Positions 28,833 to 40,095 are shown, counted from the stretch's first letter. The stretch: 64,000 nucleotides of DNA from an uncultured Bartonella sp. (GCA_946478235.1 CAMLBF010000008.1:1-64000); one strand, 5' to 3'. Made by a program: numbers and translations. Notes: generated by a model from the letters alone, not told the origin.

Positions 28833-29834
28833 TTATTTGCGTGCTTCAAACACTTTAAAGCCGTTCTGCTCTTCTAACACAAGAACTTTGCGGAAAAGTT
28901 TGTTCAAGGTTGCTTCATAAGGTAATTGCCTGTTTGCAACCATAAGCAGACAGCCACCCGGCTTCAAACGTTGTGCTGCAACTTCTATAAATTTTTGCCC
29001 AAGAGAAATATCAGCCGCGCGCCCCTCATGAAATGGCGGATTTGATATAATGGTATCATATATTTCCGAAATTGGTTCTTTGGTAATATCCTGCCAAAAA
29101 TATTGAATAGGAATATCCTTGTTCAGTGAGCCCAAATTGTTTTCAGCAGCCTGCAATGCACGATAATCTGCTTCATACAAATCAAGATGCGTTATTTTTT
29201 CCGAAAGAGTTATGGCTTCACAAGACAGATATCCCCACCCTGCCCCGAAATCTGCTGTTTTGCCGAAAACGACTTTTCGAAGATAATTTGTGAGCATGGC
29301 GGAACCGCTATCAATGCGGCCATGTGAGAACATACCAACTTCCGTTGAAAACTTGTCATCAAATATTTCTTGTTTTATTCGTAGTGAAGCTATCAATGCA
29401 GTATCAAGCTGTTCTGGCACCTTTAACCAAAAAACCGACCCATGGTTTTTTGACAATTTTCCATCAATAGGGACAATATTGTTTATCCATTTGAGCATGG
29501 ATTGAACACCGAGATTTTTTTCGCCAGCAATAACAATCGTACCGCCTGTTTTTACCGACAATAAAAGCTCGATAAACCTGTTCTGATTAAGCCCTTTATG
29601 TTTGCCAAGCTGTAATAAACCACCATCACATTGTTGAAAGTTTTCTGGCAATATGGGTAGACAATTGAAACCGCTTTGTTTCAGATTTAAAAAATCTGAA
29701 CGCCATGGTTGGATATTCAAAAGAATTAGTTTCCATATATTATCTGGAATTTCATTTAATCCCAATGATACCCACGTCTCACCCGATTGCGGAAATTCCA
29801 AAATAGTTTGCGCAAATGGCAAGAAAACAGACAT
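28833..29834 (-). CDS. RsmC-like class I methyltransferase
   Basis: This is a SAM-dependent methyltransferase with two tandem domains as in RsmC, which methylates G1207 of 16S rRNA. The C-terminal catalytic half has the SAM site DFGAGWGYLSCEA near residue 200 and the base-methylation motif NPPFHEG near residue 265. The N-terminal half is a degenerate copy, as in RsmC. The start at 29834 (MSVFLPF) gives 333 residues; the TTG at 29846 is less likely. The target could instead be another guanine (RsmD- or RlmG-like), so no symbol is given. Confidence 0.85.
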   Translation of the reverse strand: MSVFLPFAQTILEFPQSGETWVSLGLNEIPDNIWKLILLNIQPWRSDFLNLKQSGFNCLPILPENFQQCDGGLLQLGKHKGLNQNRFIELLLSVKTGGTIVIAGEKNLGVQSMLKWINNIVPIDGKLSKNHGSVFWLKVPEQLDTALIASLRIKQEIFDDKFSTEVGMFSHGRIDSGSAMLTNYLRKVVFGKTADFGAGWGYLSCEAITLSEKITHLDLYEADYRALQAAENNLGSLNKDIPIQYFWQDITKEPISEIYDTIISNPPFHEGRAADISLGQKFIEVAAQRLKPGGCLLMVANRQLPYEATLNKLFRKVLVLEEQNGFKVFEARK

Positions 29835-30101
29835 ATCAACACCCAATATCTTCAGCTCAATTTAGTGAGCATATCACTATAATGATCTTATCCAGTTTTA
29901 AAAAATGTCTGCAAATAATCAATCATGATTGATTATCTTCTGACATAAAAACAAACCGCTTAAATTTTCTAAATTCTATCAGCAAGCAATTAAAGACTAA
30001 AAATCACAAGGCTTAGCAATCCGCTAAGCGGTAAAACGGCACGATAAATTCAACGTTTTATTAATGCTGTGTCTTTTGAAAAACCGGATAGGTTTAAAAG
30101 A
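29835..30101. other. Gap upstream of the rsmC-like gene
   Basis: No gene is seen. It holds a 22-bp perfect palindrome at 29915-29936 and a short inverted repeat GCTTAGC-aatcc-GCTAAGC at 30011-30029. The region should include the promoter for the methyltransferase gene on the minus strand. Confidence 0.5.
29915..29936. promoter_or_regulatory. 22-bp perfect palindrome upstream of the rsmC-like gene
   Basis: ATAATCAATCATGATTGATTAT reads the same on both strands over 22 bases. It lies about 80 bases upstream of the methyltransferase start, where an operator would be expected. Perfect symmetry without a spacer favours a dimeric regulator site over an RNA hairpin. Confidence 0.5.
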
Positions 30102-30129
30102 AAAAAGCCGCTCGTTTGAGCGGCTTTTT
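30102..30129 (-). terminator. pnp terminator
   Basis: GCCGCTC-gttt-GAGCGGC is flanked by A-runs and T-runs on both sides, so it can work in both directions. It lies 15 bases beyond the pnp stop. Confidence 0.93.
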
Positions 30130-30143
30130 ATCAAACCAATAAA

Positions 30144-32387
30144 TTATTCTTTATCGGTGGTCTTTTTGCGACGACGTTTCTTTTCTGGTTTGTCACCTGT
30201 TTCGCCGTGTTCTTTGTCTGCATTGTCAGATTTGTCTGCGTGATCACCATCATCAGCCTTAGGAGCTTCCTCACGTGGGATCTCTTTACCTGTTTCCTGA
30301 TCGACAACTTTCATGGACAAACGAACTTTGCCGCGTTCATCAAAGCCCATCAATTTGACCCAAACCTTCTGACCTTCCTTAACCACATCAGTGGTCTTGG
30401 CAACGCGGTCAGCAGCCAATTGAGAAATATGGACGAGGCCATCGCGTGGACCGAAGAAGTTAACAAACGCACCAAAGTCAGCTGTTTTTACAACTGTACC
30501 TTCGTAAATCTGGCCAACTTCAGGTTCATCAACAATGGAGTGGATCCAACGCTTAGCAGCTTCAATTGTCTTAGCGTCCGAAGAAGCTATCTTGATCGTG
30601 CCATCATCTTCGATATTGATTTTTGCACCAGTTTGTTCGGTAATTTCACGAATAACTTTACCGCCAGAACCAATAACGTCGCGGATCTTATCAACTGGAA
30701 TGGTCATCATCTCGATACGAGGAGCAAATTCACCCAGTTCGGCACGAGCACCGGTTAATGCTTTTGACATTTCACCCAAGATATGGATACGGCCTTCTTT
30801 AGCCTGATCCAAAGCAACCTTCATGATATCTTCTGTGATACCATTGATCTTGATGTCCATCTGCAAAGAGGTAACACCATTTTCTGTTCCAGCCACTTTG
30901 AAATCCATATCACCAAGATGATCTTCATCACCTAGAATGTCGGACAGAACAGCGTAGCGCTCACCTTCCTTAATAAGCCCCATAGCAATACCAGCCACCG
31001 GACGCTGCAATGGTACGCCTGCGTCCATCAATGCCAGTGATGTGCCACATACTGTTGCCATTGAAGAAGAACCATTCGATTCCGTAATTTCCGAAACAGC
31101 ACGGATTGTGTAAGGGAAACTTTCTGGCGAAGGCAACATTGGATGTATTGCGCGCCATGCAAGCTTACCATGCCCAATTTCACGACGACCCGGCGAACCA
31201 ATACGTCCCGTTTCACCAACAGAAAAAGGCGGGAAGTTATAATGGAGAAGGAATGTTTCTTTATACATTCCTGTCAATGAATCGATATATTGTTCGTCTT
31301 CACCGGTACCCAGCGTTGCAACGACAACAGCCTGTGTTTCACCACGGGTGAAGAGTGCTGAACCGTGTGTACGCGGCAATACACCAACTTCAGAATAGAT
31401 AGGACGAACTGTTTTAAGATCGCGTCCATCAATTCGGCTGCCTGTATCAAGAATATTCCAACGAACGATTTTTGCCTGCAGATGTTTGAAAACAGTTGCG
31501 ATTTTTTCCGCATTATATTCCGGATCTTCTTCACCTTCCGGAATAAATTCTTCTTCCACCTTGGCTTTTACAGCGTCAACGGCAGCGTAACGTTCTTGTT
31601 TGTCTGTGATTTGATAAGCTTTCCGCAAATCTTTTTCAGCAAACTTGAGCATTTTCTTTTCAAGATCGCTAAGATCTTCTGGCACGAATTCACGAGGTTC
31701 TTTGGCTGCAACCTCAGCCAATTTGATGATCGCATCGATAACAGGTTGAAAACCATTATGGCCAAAAACAACTGCTCCGAGCATAACATCTTCAGGCAAT
31801 TCCTGTGCTTCAGACTCAACCATCAACACAGCATCAGATGTACCAGCTACAACCAAATCAAGCTTTGATTCCGGCATCTCGTCAATATTAGGATTAAGGA
31901 CATATTGCCCATTGATATATCCTACGCGTGCACCACCAATTGGTCCCATGAAAGGTACGCCAGAAAGTGTCAATGCTGCAGAAGCGGCAACCATTGAGAG
32001 AATGTCAGGGTTGTTTTCCAAATCATGCTGCAGAACTGTGACGATAACTTGTGTTTCGTTTTTATAACCATCTGCAAACAATGGGCGTATCGGACGGTCG
32101 ATTAAACGCGAAATCAATGTTTCGCCTTCACTTGGGCGTCCTTCACGCTTGAAATAACCACCTGGAATTTTACCAGCAGCATAAGTCTTTTCCTGATAAT
32201 TCACGGTAAGTGGGAAAAAATCTTGTCCAGGTTTTGCTTCTTTTTCCGACACAACGGTTGCGAGCACAATTGTTTCACCATATTTGGCAATAACTGCGCC
32301 ATCTGCCTGACGGGCAACCTTACCCGTTTCCAGTGTCAATGGGCGACCTGCCCAATCAATCTCAACTTTATGAGTATTAAAAAACAT
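30144..32387 (-). CDS. pnp: Polynucleotide phosphorylase
   Basis: PNPase degrades RNA from the 3' end using phosphate, and is a core part of RNA turnover and the degradosome. Two RNase PH domains (about residues 10-230 and 310-550) flank an alpha-helical linker. A KH domain follows with [17 protein letters not shown] near residue 565, then an S1 domain near 620-690. The tail is highly charged ([10 protein letters not shown]). The 747 residues are slightly longer than usual due to this tail. It follows rpsO, with a structured leader that probably serves autoregulation. Confidence 0.97.
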   Translation of the reverse strand: MFFNTHKVEIDWAGRPLTLETGKVARQADGAVIAKYGETIVLATVVSEKEAKPGQDFFPLTVNYQEKTYAAGKIPGGYFKREGRPSEGETLISRLIDRPIRPLFADGYKNETQVIVTVLQHDLENNPDILSMVAASAALTLSGVPFMGPIGGARVGYINGQYVLNPNIDEMPESKLDLVVAGTSDAVLMVESEAQELPEDVMLGAVVFGHNGFQPVIDAIIKLAEVAAKEPREFVPEDLSDLEKKMLKFAEKDLRKAYQITDKQERYAAVDAVKAKVEEEFIPEGEEDPEYNAEKIATVFKHLQAKIVRWNILDTGSRIDGRDLKTVRPIYSEVGVLPRTHGSALFTRGETQAVVVATLGTGEDEQYIDSLTGMYKETFLLHYNFPPFSVGETGRIGSPGRREIGHGKLAWRAIHPMLPSPESFPYTIRAVSEITESNGSSSMATVCGTSLALMDAGVPLQRPVAGIAMGLIKEGERYAVLSDILGDEDHLGDMDFKVAGTENGVTSLQMDIKINGITEDIMKVALDQAKEGRIHILGEMSKALTGARAELGEFAPRIEMMTIPVDKIRDVIGSGGKVIREITEQTGAKINIEDDGTIKIASSDAKTIEAAKRWIHSIVDEPEVGQIYEGTVVKTADFGAFVNFFGPRDGLVHISQLAADRVAKTTDVVKEGQKVWVKLMGFDERGKVRLSMKVVDQETGKEIPREEAPKADDGDHADKSDNADKEHGETGDKPEKKRRRKKTTDKE

Positions 32388-32580
32388 TTCTTGTCCTTGA
32401 TTAACCGTTAAAAGCCTTATGCCAATACGGTTTCATTTAACATATCGTTTGTCATGTCATGGGCAAGACAACTAGGCACATCGGGTTTCAAATCGTATAA
32501 AGTCGAATGAAACGAGAAGTGACTGGCAATCCTGCCCCATGACGGTTCCATGTGTTTGGCAGTTTTTCAACTGCCGATAT
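32388..32580 (-). promoter_or_regulatory. Structured pnp leader
   Basis: The rpsO-pnp gap holds a long-range stem between GTCATGGGCA near 32455-32466 and TGCCCCATGAC near 32533-32543, and a seven-bp hairpin GGCAGTT-tttc-AACTGCC at 32558-32575. In other bacteria RNase III cuts such a leader and PNPase then represses its own messenger; that this happens here is inference. Confidence 0.55.
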
Positions 32581-32583
32581 ATA

Positions 32584-32613
32584 AAGGCGAGAAACCATAA
32601 GATTTCCCGCCTT
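32584..32613 (-). terminator. Hairpin after rpsO
   Basis: AAGGCGGGAAA and TTTCTCGCCTT pair over 11 positions (one G-T) around an eight-base loop, starting eight bases after the rpsO stop. The T-run is weak, so partial read-through into pnp is likely. Confidence 0.65.
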
Positions 32614-32620
32614 AATACTA

Positions 32621-32890
32621 TTAGCGACGCAGGCCGAGTTTTGTAATCAACGTTTGATAGCGTTGTGCATCGATACCGTTAAGGTAGTCAAGAAGACGAC
32701 GACGTTGAGAAACGAGCTTCAAAAGACCACGACGAGAATGGTTATCTTTTTTGTGTGATTTGAAGTGTTCGGTCAGATTGGCAATACGTTCAGACAAAAT
32801 AGCAACTTGCACTTCTGGCGAACCAGTATCACCTGCTTTTGTTGCGTATTCTTTGATTAAAGCCTGTTTGCGATCAGCTGTTATCGACAT
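32621..32890 (-). CDS. rpsO: 30S ribosomal protein S15
   Basis: S15 binds the three-way junction of 16S rRNA early in assembly of the small subunit. The 89 residues align with the family throughout, including [30 protein letters not shown] and the C-terminal [22 protein letters not shown] lies six bases before the ATG. It is followed by pnp, as usual, but is separated from truB by an MFS gene on the other strand. Confidence 0.98.
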   Translation of the reverse strand: MSITADRKQALIKEYATKAGDTGSPEVQVAILSERIANLTEHFKSHKKDNHSRRGLLKLVSQRRRLLDYLNGIDAQRYQTLITKLGLRR

Positions 32891-33451
32891 CGGTCATCCT
32901 TTCAAAATAAATTGGACATTAAAGACGCCCCGGCCGGGATGTCGTCCAGCGAGGGTCGGCGAAATAACAAGTGCCATAAGCACTTGCTAATAACGGCTAT
33001 ATACAGGAATTATCACGCGATTACTAGCCTGCTTATGGAAGAGCCTTCAATACAGAAGCAATCTTCCCTTAATTCCCCCAAGAAAACAGATGTTTATTCC
33101 AATGAGAACTGCACCATTCCAGTTTTACAATTATCAGCTTCATTGCATCAAAAAGCGTTAATGCGCGTGAAATGGTTCAACTTGCCGATATTTTTTAAAA
33201 TAAGAAATGGATAAACATTGTTCCATTCCTTTCTATCATTTCAAAATCATAGCCAAACCATCATCAGCTATATAGCCTTCAGTTCAAAAATTCCGGACGG
33301 TGCCAATATGAATAAATTCATCATTATGCTAAAGATCACCCTGTAGTCTTATGCGTTATAGTGTACATGTATTTTTCGCCCCCCTTGCGACCAATTTAAC
33401 ACTCGCTTAAAGTGACTTAGTAAGTTGGAAAAGAATTTTAACTGAGGTTTT
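32891..33451. other. Divergent gap between rpsO and the MFS gene, with rpsO leader structure
   Basis: No gene is supported; the frames here have no ribosome binding site. On the minus strand the rpsO leader (about 32925-32990) has GC-rich pairing elements: CCCGGCCGGG, a CGCC/GGCG closing pair, and CAAGTGC-cataa-GCACTTG at 32968-32986. This could be an S15 autoregulatory leader like those described for alphaproteobacteria; the fold was judged by eye only. Confidence 0.5.
32968..32986. repeat. Hairpin in the rpsO upstream region
   Basis: CAAGTGC-cataa-GCACTTG is a perfect seven-bp stem about 80 bases upstream of the rpsO start. On the minus strand it is followed by TTATTTC. Confidence 0.5.
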
Positions 33452-35083
33452 ATGCAGCAAAAAAGTTCCACTCTTGCGCCGTTTAAGAGCGCTGCATTTA
33501 GAAGTCTTTGGTCTGCTACGCTGGTATCCAACCTCGGAGGTTTGATACAAACTGTTGGTGCTGGTTGGCTAATGACCTTGATTACGACCTCGCATTCCAT
33601 GGTTGGTTTGGTGCAAGGTGCTACAACGCTTCCTGTGGTTATCTTTTCGCTGATGGCGGGTGCGCTTGCTGATAACTTCAATCGTCGGCAGATTATGCTA
33701 ACAGCACAGCTCATGATGATGGGGGTATCAATCGCGCTTGCGATACTCACCTATATGGGCGTTATCACGCCATGGATATTATTGGCATTTACGTTTTTAA
33801 TTGGTTGCGGGTCTGCAATTTATAACCCACCTTGGCAAGCTACTGTTGGCGATATCGTTCCAAGAGAGGATATTCCGGCTGCTGTCACGTTGAATAGCGT
33901 TGGATTTAATCTGATGCGCAGTGTTGGCCCTGCGGCAGGTGGAGCAATTGTTGCAGCTTTTGGCGGTGCGGCTGCATTTGTTTTCAATGCCTTTAGTTAT
34001 ATTCCCCTTCTCACCGCCTTATTTCTATGGAAACCGAATTATACTGCCACAACACTGCCACGTGAACGCCTTGTCTTAGCTATGTCAGACGGCTTACGTT
34101 ATGTTTCAATGTCTCCGCATTTGATTAACATAATGATGCGGGCATTTATGTTCGGATTGGGTGCGATTTCTGTTTTAGCTTTGCTTCCTGTGGTTGCCAA
34201 AGAAATGCTGGATGGAGGAGCCCTTGTCTATGGAACATTGTTAGGGTGCTTTGGTATTGGTGCCATTGCGGCTGGCCTCATCAATTCAATCATCCGGAAG
34301 AGGTTTCGTTCAGAAACAATTATTGCCAGTTCATTTGTCGGCTTTGCTATTTCATGCCTACTTCTGGCACTTAGTCACTCGGCAATATTAGCGCATATTG
34401 TGTTATTCCCTGCCGGAATGTGTTGGGTTCTGGCTTTATCGCTGTTCAACGTTTCTGTACAGCTTTCAACACCTCGTTGGGTGGTTTCAAGAGCTTTGGC
34501 ACTTTATCAGACATCTTCCTTCGGCGGCATGGCTTTAGGCAGCTGGATTTGGGGGTCATTAGCCGATAATTATTCGCCAACAATTGCTTTGTTTGTTTGC
34601 TCGGCATTTCTTGTCTGTGGAGCGATTATGGGATTGAAATTTAAAATTTATGAAATCCCTAGCATTAATCTTGACCCACTGGATCAATTTCGCGAACCAG
34701 AATTGCATCTCGACCTAAAAGCGCGCAGTGGTCCAATCATGATTATGATTGACTATGAAATTGAAGAAGAAGACCTTCCTGAATTTCTTGATACAATGGC
34801 CGTCAGAAGGCGTATCCGTTTACGTGATGGCGCACGACAATGGACACTGCTGCGAGATCTGGAACACCCTAACTGTTGGACGGAATCATACCATATGCCA
34901 ACTTGGGTAGATTATTTACGGCACAACCATCGCCGCACAAAAGCCGATGCTGATGTAACCGAAAAGCTAAACCAGCTCAACCGCATTAAAGGCGGCATGA
35001 AAGTTCACCGAATGATCGAAAGGCATACCATTCCAGAAGTCCATGAAATGCATGTTAAACATTCTCCCCACCATATCCATTAG
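33452..35083 (+). CDS. MFS exporter, EntS/MFS_3-like, with C-terminal soluble domain
   Basis: This is a major facilitator of the MFS_3 family, which includes the enterobactin exporter EntS; the substrate here is unknown. About 11-12 membrane helices occupy residues 1-410, with the motif GALADNFNRRQIML after helix 2. The last 130 residues are soluble and contain WTLLRDLEHPNCWTESYHMPTWVDYLRHN, similar to the monooxygenase-like tail known in this family. GAGG lies four bases before the ATG. The gene stands alone on the plus strand between truB and rpsO and converges with truB, which suggests insertion into the usual truB-rpsO pair. Confidence 0.88.
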   Translation: MQQKSSTLAPFKSAAFRSLWSATLVSNLGGLIQTVGAGWLMTLITTSHSMVGLVQGATTLPVVIFSLMAGALADNFNRRQIMLTAQLMMMGVSIALAILTYMGVITPWILLAFTFLIGCGSAIYNPPWQATVGDIVPREDIPAAVTLNSVGFNLMRSVGPAAGGAIVAAFGGAAAFVFNAFSYIPLLTALFLWKPNYTATTLPRERLVLAMSDGLRYVSMSPHLINIMMRAFMFGLGAISVLALLPVVAKEMLDGGALVYGTLLGCFGIGAIAAGLINSIIRKRFRSETIIASSFVGFAISCLLLALSHSAILAHIVLFPAGMCWVLALSLFNVSVQLSTPRWVVSRALALYQTSSFGGMALGSWIWGSLADNYSPTIALFVCSAFLVCGAIMGLKFKIYEIPSINLDPLDQFREPELHLDLKARSGPIMIMIDYEIEEEDLPEFLDTMAVRRRIRLRDGARQWTLLRDLEHPNCWTESYHMPTWVDYLRHNHRRTKADADVTEKLNQLNRIKGGMKVHRMIERHTIPEVHEMHVKHSPHHIH

Positions 35084-35309
35084 ATATGCGGGGATATGTT
35101 TAAAGGGGTGAGCCTTGATGTATGCCGTTCTGCCTCAGCTGTATCTCGCGACAACTGTTAAATACCTCGCTTCAATAGGCGCGATAGCACAATGATCGTT
35201 TAAGAACCATTGGCGACCATTCGCCTGTTCAAGGCGGCATTTTAATGATTTTTTGAGCCTAACCATGCCTCGTTAAGCAAGAAACAGCATGTATATAGAA
35301 AACAGGGTA

Positions 35310-36272
35310 TCAACCTATCGTAAATACGCGCTTAGGCTTAAATTGTCCTTTTTCTATCATGCCGATCGCCAGAAGTTTTCCCTTTTGGGTTACGCAAACT
35401 TCGTCTTCATCCACCGGTGCATCACGCCCACGTAGAATAACCGGATTACCCATTTTAACACGATGTGCTTGATCATCGCTCAATGGATATTGCGGCAAAA
35501 ACTCCAAAGCAGCGCCAGTTTCTATCAACAAATCATCAAGTACTGAAAAATCCCGTACTGGAAGATTTCCGTCTTGATCTGGCTCACCTTTTTCCGGGGC
35601 CACACGCTCCAGCTCAGATAGCTCGACAAAATCATCTTCTGTAAAGGGAGAAACTTCAATACGCCGCAACTCAGCAATATAACCATAACAGCCAAGTTTG
35701 CGCCCAATGTCACGTGCTAGCGAACGAACATAGGTTCCTTTACCACATTCAATTTCAAATACCGCATGACCTTCTGGAGTGATATCGATAAGTTCAAGAC
35801 TATCAATCTCGACTTCACGCGCTGGAATTTCAATTTTTTCGCCCTCGCGTGCCAGATCATATGCACGATTACCATTTATTTTAATGGCGGAAAATTGGGG
35901 CGGCGTTTGCATGATGACGCCGACATATTCCGGCAATACAGCTAATATTTCCTCTTTAGTCGGGCGTTTATCAGACGTTTTGGTAACTTCACCTTCGAGA
36001 TCATCGGTGTTGCGCTCTTCACCCCACGCAACATTGAACTGATAGACCTTTGTTCCATCCATAACATATGGCACAGTTTTCGTTGCTTCACCCAAGGCGA
36101 TCGGCAACATTCCAGACGCCAAAGGATCCAATGTACCGGCGTGACCTGCTTTTTCGGCATTAAAAAGCCATTTAATTTTCGATACCGCCTCTGTCGATCC
36201 CATACCTTTTGGCTTGTCTAGAATGACCCAACCAGATACAGGACGGCCTTTTTTCTTACGCTGACGCGCCAT
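35310..36272 (-). CDS. truB: tRNA pseudouridine(55) synthase TruB
   Basis: TruB makes pseudouridine 55 in the T-loop of tRNAs. The catalytic Asp is in [16 protein letters not shown] near residue 48. The N-terminus [14 protein letters not shown] and the middle [12 protein letters not shown] motif are intact. The C-terminal PUA-like region ends near residue 320. The start at 36272 (MARQRKK) has AGGA 10 bases upstream; a TTG two codons earlier, directly after the rbfA stop, is an alternative. It is the last gene of rimP-nusA-ylxR-infB-rbfA-truB. Confidence 0.95.
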   Translation of the reverse strand: MARQRKKKGRPVSGWVILDKPKGMGSTEAVSKIKWLFNAEKAGHAGTLDPLASGMLPIALGEATKTVPYVMDGTKVYQFNVAWGEERNTDDLEGEVTKTSDKRPTKEEILAVLPEYVGVIMQTPPQFSAIKINGNRAYDLAREGEKIEIPAREVEIDSLELIDITPEGHAVFEIECGKGTYVRSLARDIGRKLGCYGYIAELRRIEVSPFTEDDFVELSELERVAPEKGEPDQDGNLPVRDFSVLDDLLIETGAALEFLPQYPLSDDQAHRVKMGNPVILRGRDAPVDEDEVCVTQKGKLLAIGMIEKGQFKPKRVFTIG

Positions 36273-36278
36273 ATTCAA

Positions 36279-36698
36279 TTAATCCTTCTGCTCGTCATCA
36301 TGATGAAGATCCCGTGCCACTTCGGGCGAACGGAGCAATGCATCAATTTTGGCAAAATTATCAAAACTTGTATCAATCCGAAAACGAAACTCGGGCATAT
36401 ATTTTAATTGACGTAATTCATGGGTAATCTCGCCACGAATAAAACGCGCATGATGGTTCAATGCCTTAACAATTTGGTCCCCATCTGCTTCAACCAAGGG
36501 AGCAATAAAGCATGTAGCGATCTTCAAATCTGCTGACATACGCACTTCTGTAACGGTCAATACAATGCCACTTAACATCGGATCCATGATTACGCCACGC
36601 TGGAAGATAGAAGCCAATGCATGGCGAACTTGTTCGCCAACACGTAACTGTCTCTGTGATGGACCTGCATGTTTCATTGCAAAATCAACCTTTTTCAT
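36279..36698 (-). CDS. rbfA: Ribosome-binding factor A
   Basis: RbfA helps mature the 5' end of 16S rRNA in the 30S subunit and aids growth in the cold. The core [17 protein letters not shown] and [17 protein letters not shown] are family-typical, with the KH-like fold to about residue 120. The ORF track starts at a TTG at 36713. The ATG at 36698 is preferred because it gives the usual number of residues before [10 protein letters not shown]; the ATG at 36677 is also possible. It lies between infB and truB. Confidence 0.92.
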   Translation of the reverse strand: MKKVDFAMKHAGPSQRQLRVGEQVRHALASIFQRGVIMDPMLSGIVLTVTEVRMSADLKIATCFIAPLVEADGDQIVKALNHHARFIRGEITHELRQLKYMPEFRFRIDTSFDNFAKIDALLRSPEVARDLHHDDEQKD

Positions 36699-36865
36699 TA
36701 CTTTTACGAACAATTATCTGAATAAACCGAACAGCCAGCGATTTCATTTTTTAATGACTGGTGTACCAATTGATCGCAACACTCATATGAGATTTAACTT
36801 GCTGATAATTGTCATGGCTGTTCAAAATATGCCGGCTGTGCTTTGAAGCACAGCCGAACAAATTA

Positions 36866-39463
36866 TTAAAGTGAACGACTAATCGTTTCAACGCGGAATG
36901 CTTCAATGATATCGCCCGCACGGATATCTTCGTAATTCTCGAAGGCCATACCACATTCTTGTCCAGCAGGCACTTCTGCAACTTCGTCCTTGAAACGTTT
37001 CAACGTCTTGAGCTTGCCTTCGTGAATAACAACATGATCACGAATAAGTCGTACACCCTCACCGCGTTCCATCTTACCTTCGGTAACACGGCAACCTGCA
37101 ACTTTACCGACTTTCGAAATATTGAATACTTCAAGAATCTCGGCATTACCAAGGAAGGTTTCACGACGTTCTGGTGAAAGCATACCAGACATGGCAGCCT
37201 TAACATCATCAACCAGATCATAGATAATATTGTAATATCTGATCTCGATGCCTTGCGCATCTGCTGCATCACGAGCCTGCTTGTTCGCACGAACATTAAA
37301 GCCGATAATTGCTGCGTTTGATGCCTCTGCCAAAGAAATATCACTCTCTGTAATTGCACCAGCGCCGGCATGAACAATATGGGCACGAACTTCGTCATTG
37401 CCGAGTTTTTCAATCGCAGCGCAAATTGCTTCAACAGAACCTTGAACATCAGCTTTTACAACAAGCGGAAATTCTTTCATGCCACTTGTTTGCATACGAT
37501 TCATCATCTGTTCGAGTGAACCGCGAGAACCAGCCTGCCTTGCAACAGCCTTTTCACGCGCAACACGCTGACGATATTCAGCAATTTCACGAGCTTGCGC
37601 TTCATTGCTAACAACTGCAAACCGGTCACCGGCCTGCGGTGTGCCTTGCATACCTAAAACCTCAACAGGCATTGATGGTGTTGCCGCTTTGATATGCTCG
37701 CCATGATCGTTGATAAGCGCGCGCACACGACCCCATTCATTACCAGCTACGATAATGTCTGATGGGTGCAATGTACCCTTTTGGATAAGTATGGTTGCAA
37801 CAGCACCACGACCACGGTCAAGTTGCGCCTCGATAACAACACCTTCGGCTGTACGGTCTGGATCAGCTTTAAGATCAAGAATTTCAGCCTGCAGCAAAAT
37901 CGCATCAAGCAATTTATCAATATTTTGACCTGTTTTGGCTGAAACTTCTACTTCCAGCACATCACCACCCATACTTTCAACAAACACTTCATGTTGCAAA
38001 AGTTCTGTCCGTACTTTTTGTGGATCTGCAGCAGGTTTATCAATCTTATTGATTGCAACAATAATCGGTACACCTGCAGCTTTAGCATGGTGAATGGACT
38101 CGATGGTTTGCGGCATGACACTGTCATCAGCAGCAACAACCAAAACCGCTATATCGGTAACCTGCGCACCACGTGCACGCATTGCAGTAAAGGCAGCGTG
38201 TCCTGGTGTATCGATGAAGGTTATTTTCTGGCCTTTTTGCTCAACCTGATAAGCACCAATATGCTGAGTAATGCCACCTGCTTCACCAGCAACCACATTG
38301 GCATGGCGAATGGCATCAAGCAAAGATGTCTTACCATGGTCAACGTGCCCCATAATTGTAACCACGGGTGGGCGAGGCTTTAACTTTGTTGTATCGTCTG
38401 GAAGATTGAAAAGACCTTCTTCAACATCAGATTCAGCAACGCGTTTAACTGTATGGCCAAATTCTTCTGCAATTAATTGCGCCATATCCGCATCAATCAC
38501 ATCACCCGGCTTCATCATCTGACCTTGTTTCATGAGGTATTTGATGACATCAACCGAACGTTCGGTCATACGTTGTGCCAATTCTTGAATTGTGATTGTC
38601 TCAGGTAAAGTCACTTCACGGGAAATCTTTTCACGTGGTTCCTGCATCTGTGACCGTTTGAACTTTTCTTGACGACGGCGCATAGCAGCCATTGAACGGC
38701 CACGTGAATTGCCATCTTCATCAAGAGCGCTGTTAAGTGTCAACTTGCTGCGACGACGTTCATCAGCACCTTTAACAACTTTTGGTGCGCGAACCTCTGG
38801 CTTGTTAGCGCCACCACTACGACGTGAACGTGGTTCTTCATCATCGTCGTCATTGACTGGACGTTTCAAATTTTGTGGTGCGGGGCGAGGCTTGGCAACC
38901 GCTGGCGCTTCAACCGCGTTAGGCGCCACACGTTCAGCTGGCGCAGAGGCTGCAACTTTACGTGGTTCTGTCTTTTTTGCTTCAGCTTTTGCCGCTTCTG
39001 CAGCAGCGCGGGCTTTAGCATCTTCTTCCGCTTGTTTGCGCAAGAGTTCTTCGCGCTCTTTAGCACGCTGCTCTTCTTCCGCCTTACGACGCTTTGCGTC
39101 TTCTTCAGCAAGCTTACGTTCTTCTTCAGCACGAACACGTGCTTCTTCCAATGCACGCATACGTGCTTCCATCTCGGCGGAAGATAGATTATTCGGCGCG
39201 GATTTTTCCTGTGCTGGTGGTGGCGTTTCAATACGCGGCTTGGCAGGCGCAACAACGCGTGGTTTTGTTACCGTTGTTGTTGTCGTCGGCTTTGCCTCGA
39301 CTTTTTCGTCAGGGCGTGTAATTTTACGCCGTTTTGTTTCCACAACGACCGCTTTTGTACGACCGTGACTGAAATTTTGCTTTACCGTGCTGGTTTCTAC
39401 ACCCGGGCGTTTCAAGGTCAGCGTCTTTTTTGCTGTTTTCTTGTCGTTATTATTTTCCGTCAT
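36866..39463 (-). CDS. infB: Translation initiation factor IF-2
   Basis: IF-2 brings initiator tRNA to the ribosome and drives subunit joining with GTP. The first 290 residues are low-complexity, rich in Glu, Ala, Arg and Lys, with a long likely helix ([20 protein letters not shown]). The GTPase domain has [12 protein letters not shown] near residue 373, [15 protein letters not shown] and NKIDKP. The C-terminal domains bind fMet-tRNA. It overlaps the ylxR-like gene by four bases. The biased N-terminal codons create long false frames on the plus strand. Confidence 0.98.
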   Translation of the reverse strand: MTENNNDKKTAKKTLTLKRPGVETSTVKQNFSHGRTKAVVVETKRRKITRPDEKVEAKPTTTTTVTKPRVVAPAKPRIETPPPAQEKSAPNNLSSAEMEARMRALEEARVRAEEERKLAEEDAKRRKAEEEQRAKEREELLRKQAEEDAKARAAAEAAKAEAKKTEPRKVAASAPAERVAPNAVEAPAVAKPRPAPQNLKRPVNDDDDEEPRSRRSGGANKPEVRAPKVVKGADERRRSKLTLNSALDEDGNSRGRSMAAMRRRQEKFKRSQMQEPREKISREVTLPETITIQELAQRMTERSVDVIKYLMKQGQMMKPGDVIDADMAQLIAEEFGHTVKRVAESDVEEGLFNLPDDTTKLKPRPPVVTIMGHVDHGKTSLLDAIRHANVVAGEAGGITQHIGAYQVEQKGQKITFIDTPGHAAFTAMRARGAQVTDIAVLVVAADDSVMPQTIESIHHAKAAGVPIIVAINKIDKPAADPQKVRTELLQHEVFVESMGGDVLEVEVSAKTGQNIDKLLDAILLQAEILDLKADPDRTAEGVVIEAQLDRGRGAVATILIQKGTLHPSDIIVAGNEWGRVRALINDHGEHIKAATPSMPVEVLGMQGTPQAGDRFAVVSNEAQAREIAEYRQRVAREKAVARQAGSRGSLEQMMNRMQTSGMKEFPLVVKADVQGSVEAICAAIEKLGNDEVRAHIVHAGAGAITESDISLAEASNAAIIGFNVRANKQARDAADAQGIEIRYYNIIYDLVDDVKAAMSGMLSPERRETFLGNAEILEVFNISKVGKVAGCRVTEGKMERGEGVRLIRDHVVIHEGKLKTLKRFKDEVAEVPAGQECGMAFENYEDIRAGDIIEAFRVETISRSL

Positions 39464-40095
39464 TCCGTTTCCTTCACGGCCTCTACCGTCGTTTCTTCCG
39501 GTTCATTGCGCTTACCACCACGATAGGCGACTAGTTTATGCGCCGTCTTGATGAACCCTTCTGCAGCCTGCACATTTAATAGAGCAGCATGTATCACATG
39601 ATTATCACCAAAAGCCACACCCATTTCATCACTCGTAAACAAAGATAACACGGAAACATCTTTTCCGCTTGATGTTTTTGCCGAATAAATGGCTTGGTCG
39701 ATCTTACGCACCCCGTCATATGCCGCTTCTTTAGCATGCAAGACAAGACGCACTTGATGCGAGCGTATTGCCGATTCTACCTTTGTAGAACCGAAAATAA
39801 CCGCACCTGCCTTTCGTGCCATAGCAAGATTTCCAAGTGCCGCTTTCACCAAAAGTCTATCTACCAAATCTACAAGTTTGTCTTCTACAATGACATCTGC
39901 TTTCAAGCTTCTGGCAAATGCCTTACGCTTAATTGCTTCCTCTATGACAGGCCGTGACGCTAATACCCATGCACCGCGCCCCGGCAAAACTGCCTTTAAA
40001 TCAGGAACTATATGTTTATCAGGACCTGCTACAAAGCGGATCATCTCTTCAGAAGAGCCACTTTTTCTCGTAACAATGCAGGTCCTGTCGTTCAT
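39460..40095 (-). CDS. YlxR/DUF448 plus L7Ae-like RNA-binding protein
   Basis: This protein joins a YlxR (DUF448) domain, about residues 1-80 with [10 protein letters not shown] and PGRGAWVL, to a ribosomal L7Ae-like domain at about residues 85-185 ([23 protein letters not shown]). In Firmicutes these are two genes between nusA and infB, and the fused form is usual in alphaproteobacteria. It is expected to bind RNA, but its job is not firmly known. It overlaps infB by four bases. Confidence 0.9.
   Translation of the reverse strand: MNDRTCIVTRKSGSSEEMIRFVAGPDKHIVPDLKAVLPGRGAWVLASRPVIEEAIKRKAFARSLKADVIVEDKLVDLVDRLLVKAALGNLAMARKAGAVIFGSTKVESAIRSHQVRLVLHAKEAAYDGVRKIDQAIYSAKTSSGKDVSVLSLFTSDEMGVAFGDNHVIHAALLNVQAAEGFIKTAHKLVAYRGGKRNEPEETTVEAVKETE

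Noticed and set aside
30207-30758. 183-residue plus-strand frame opposite pnp
   Set aside because: Lies wholly over the KH/S1 end of PNPase and shows no family features.
31365-31868. 167-residue plus-strand frame opposite pnp
   Set aside because: Antisense to the well-conserved PNPase core; Phe/Cys-rich composition typical of a shadow frame.
38709-39368. 219-residue plus-strand frame opposite infB
   Set aside because: It is the shadow of the biased N-terminal codons of IF-2; Ser/Arg/Ala-rich with no ribosome binding site or known domain.
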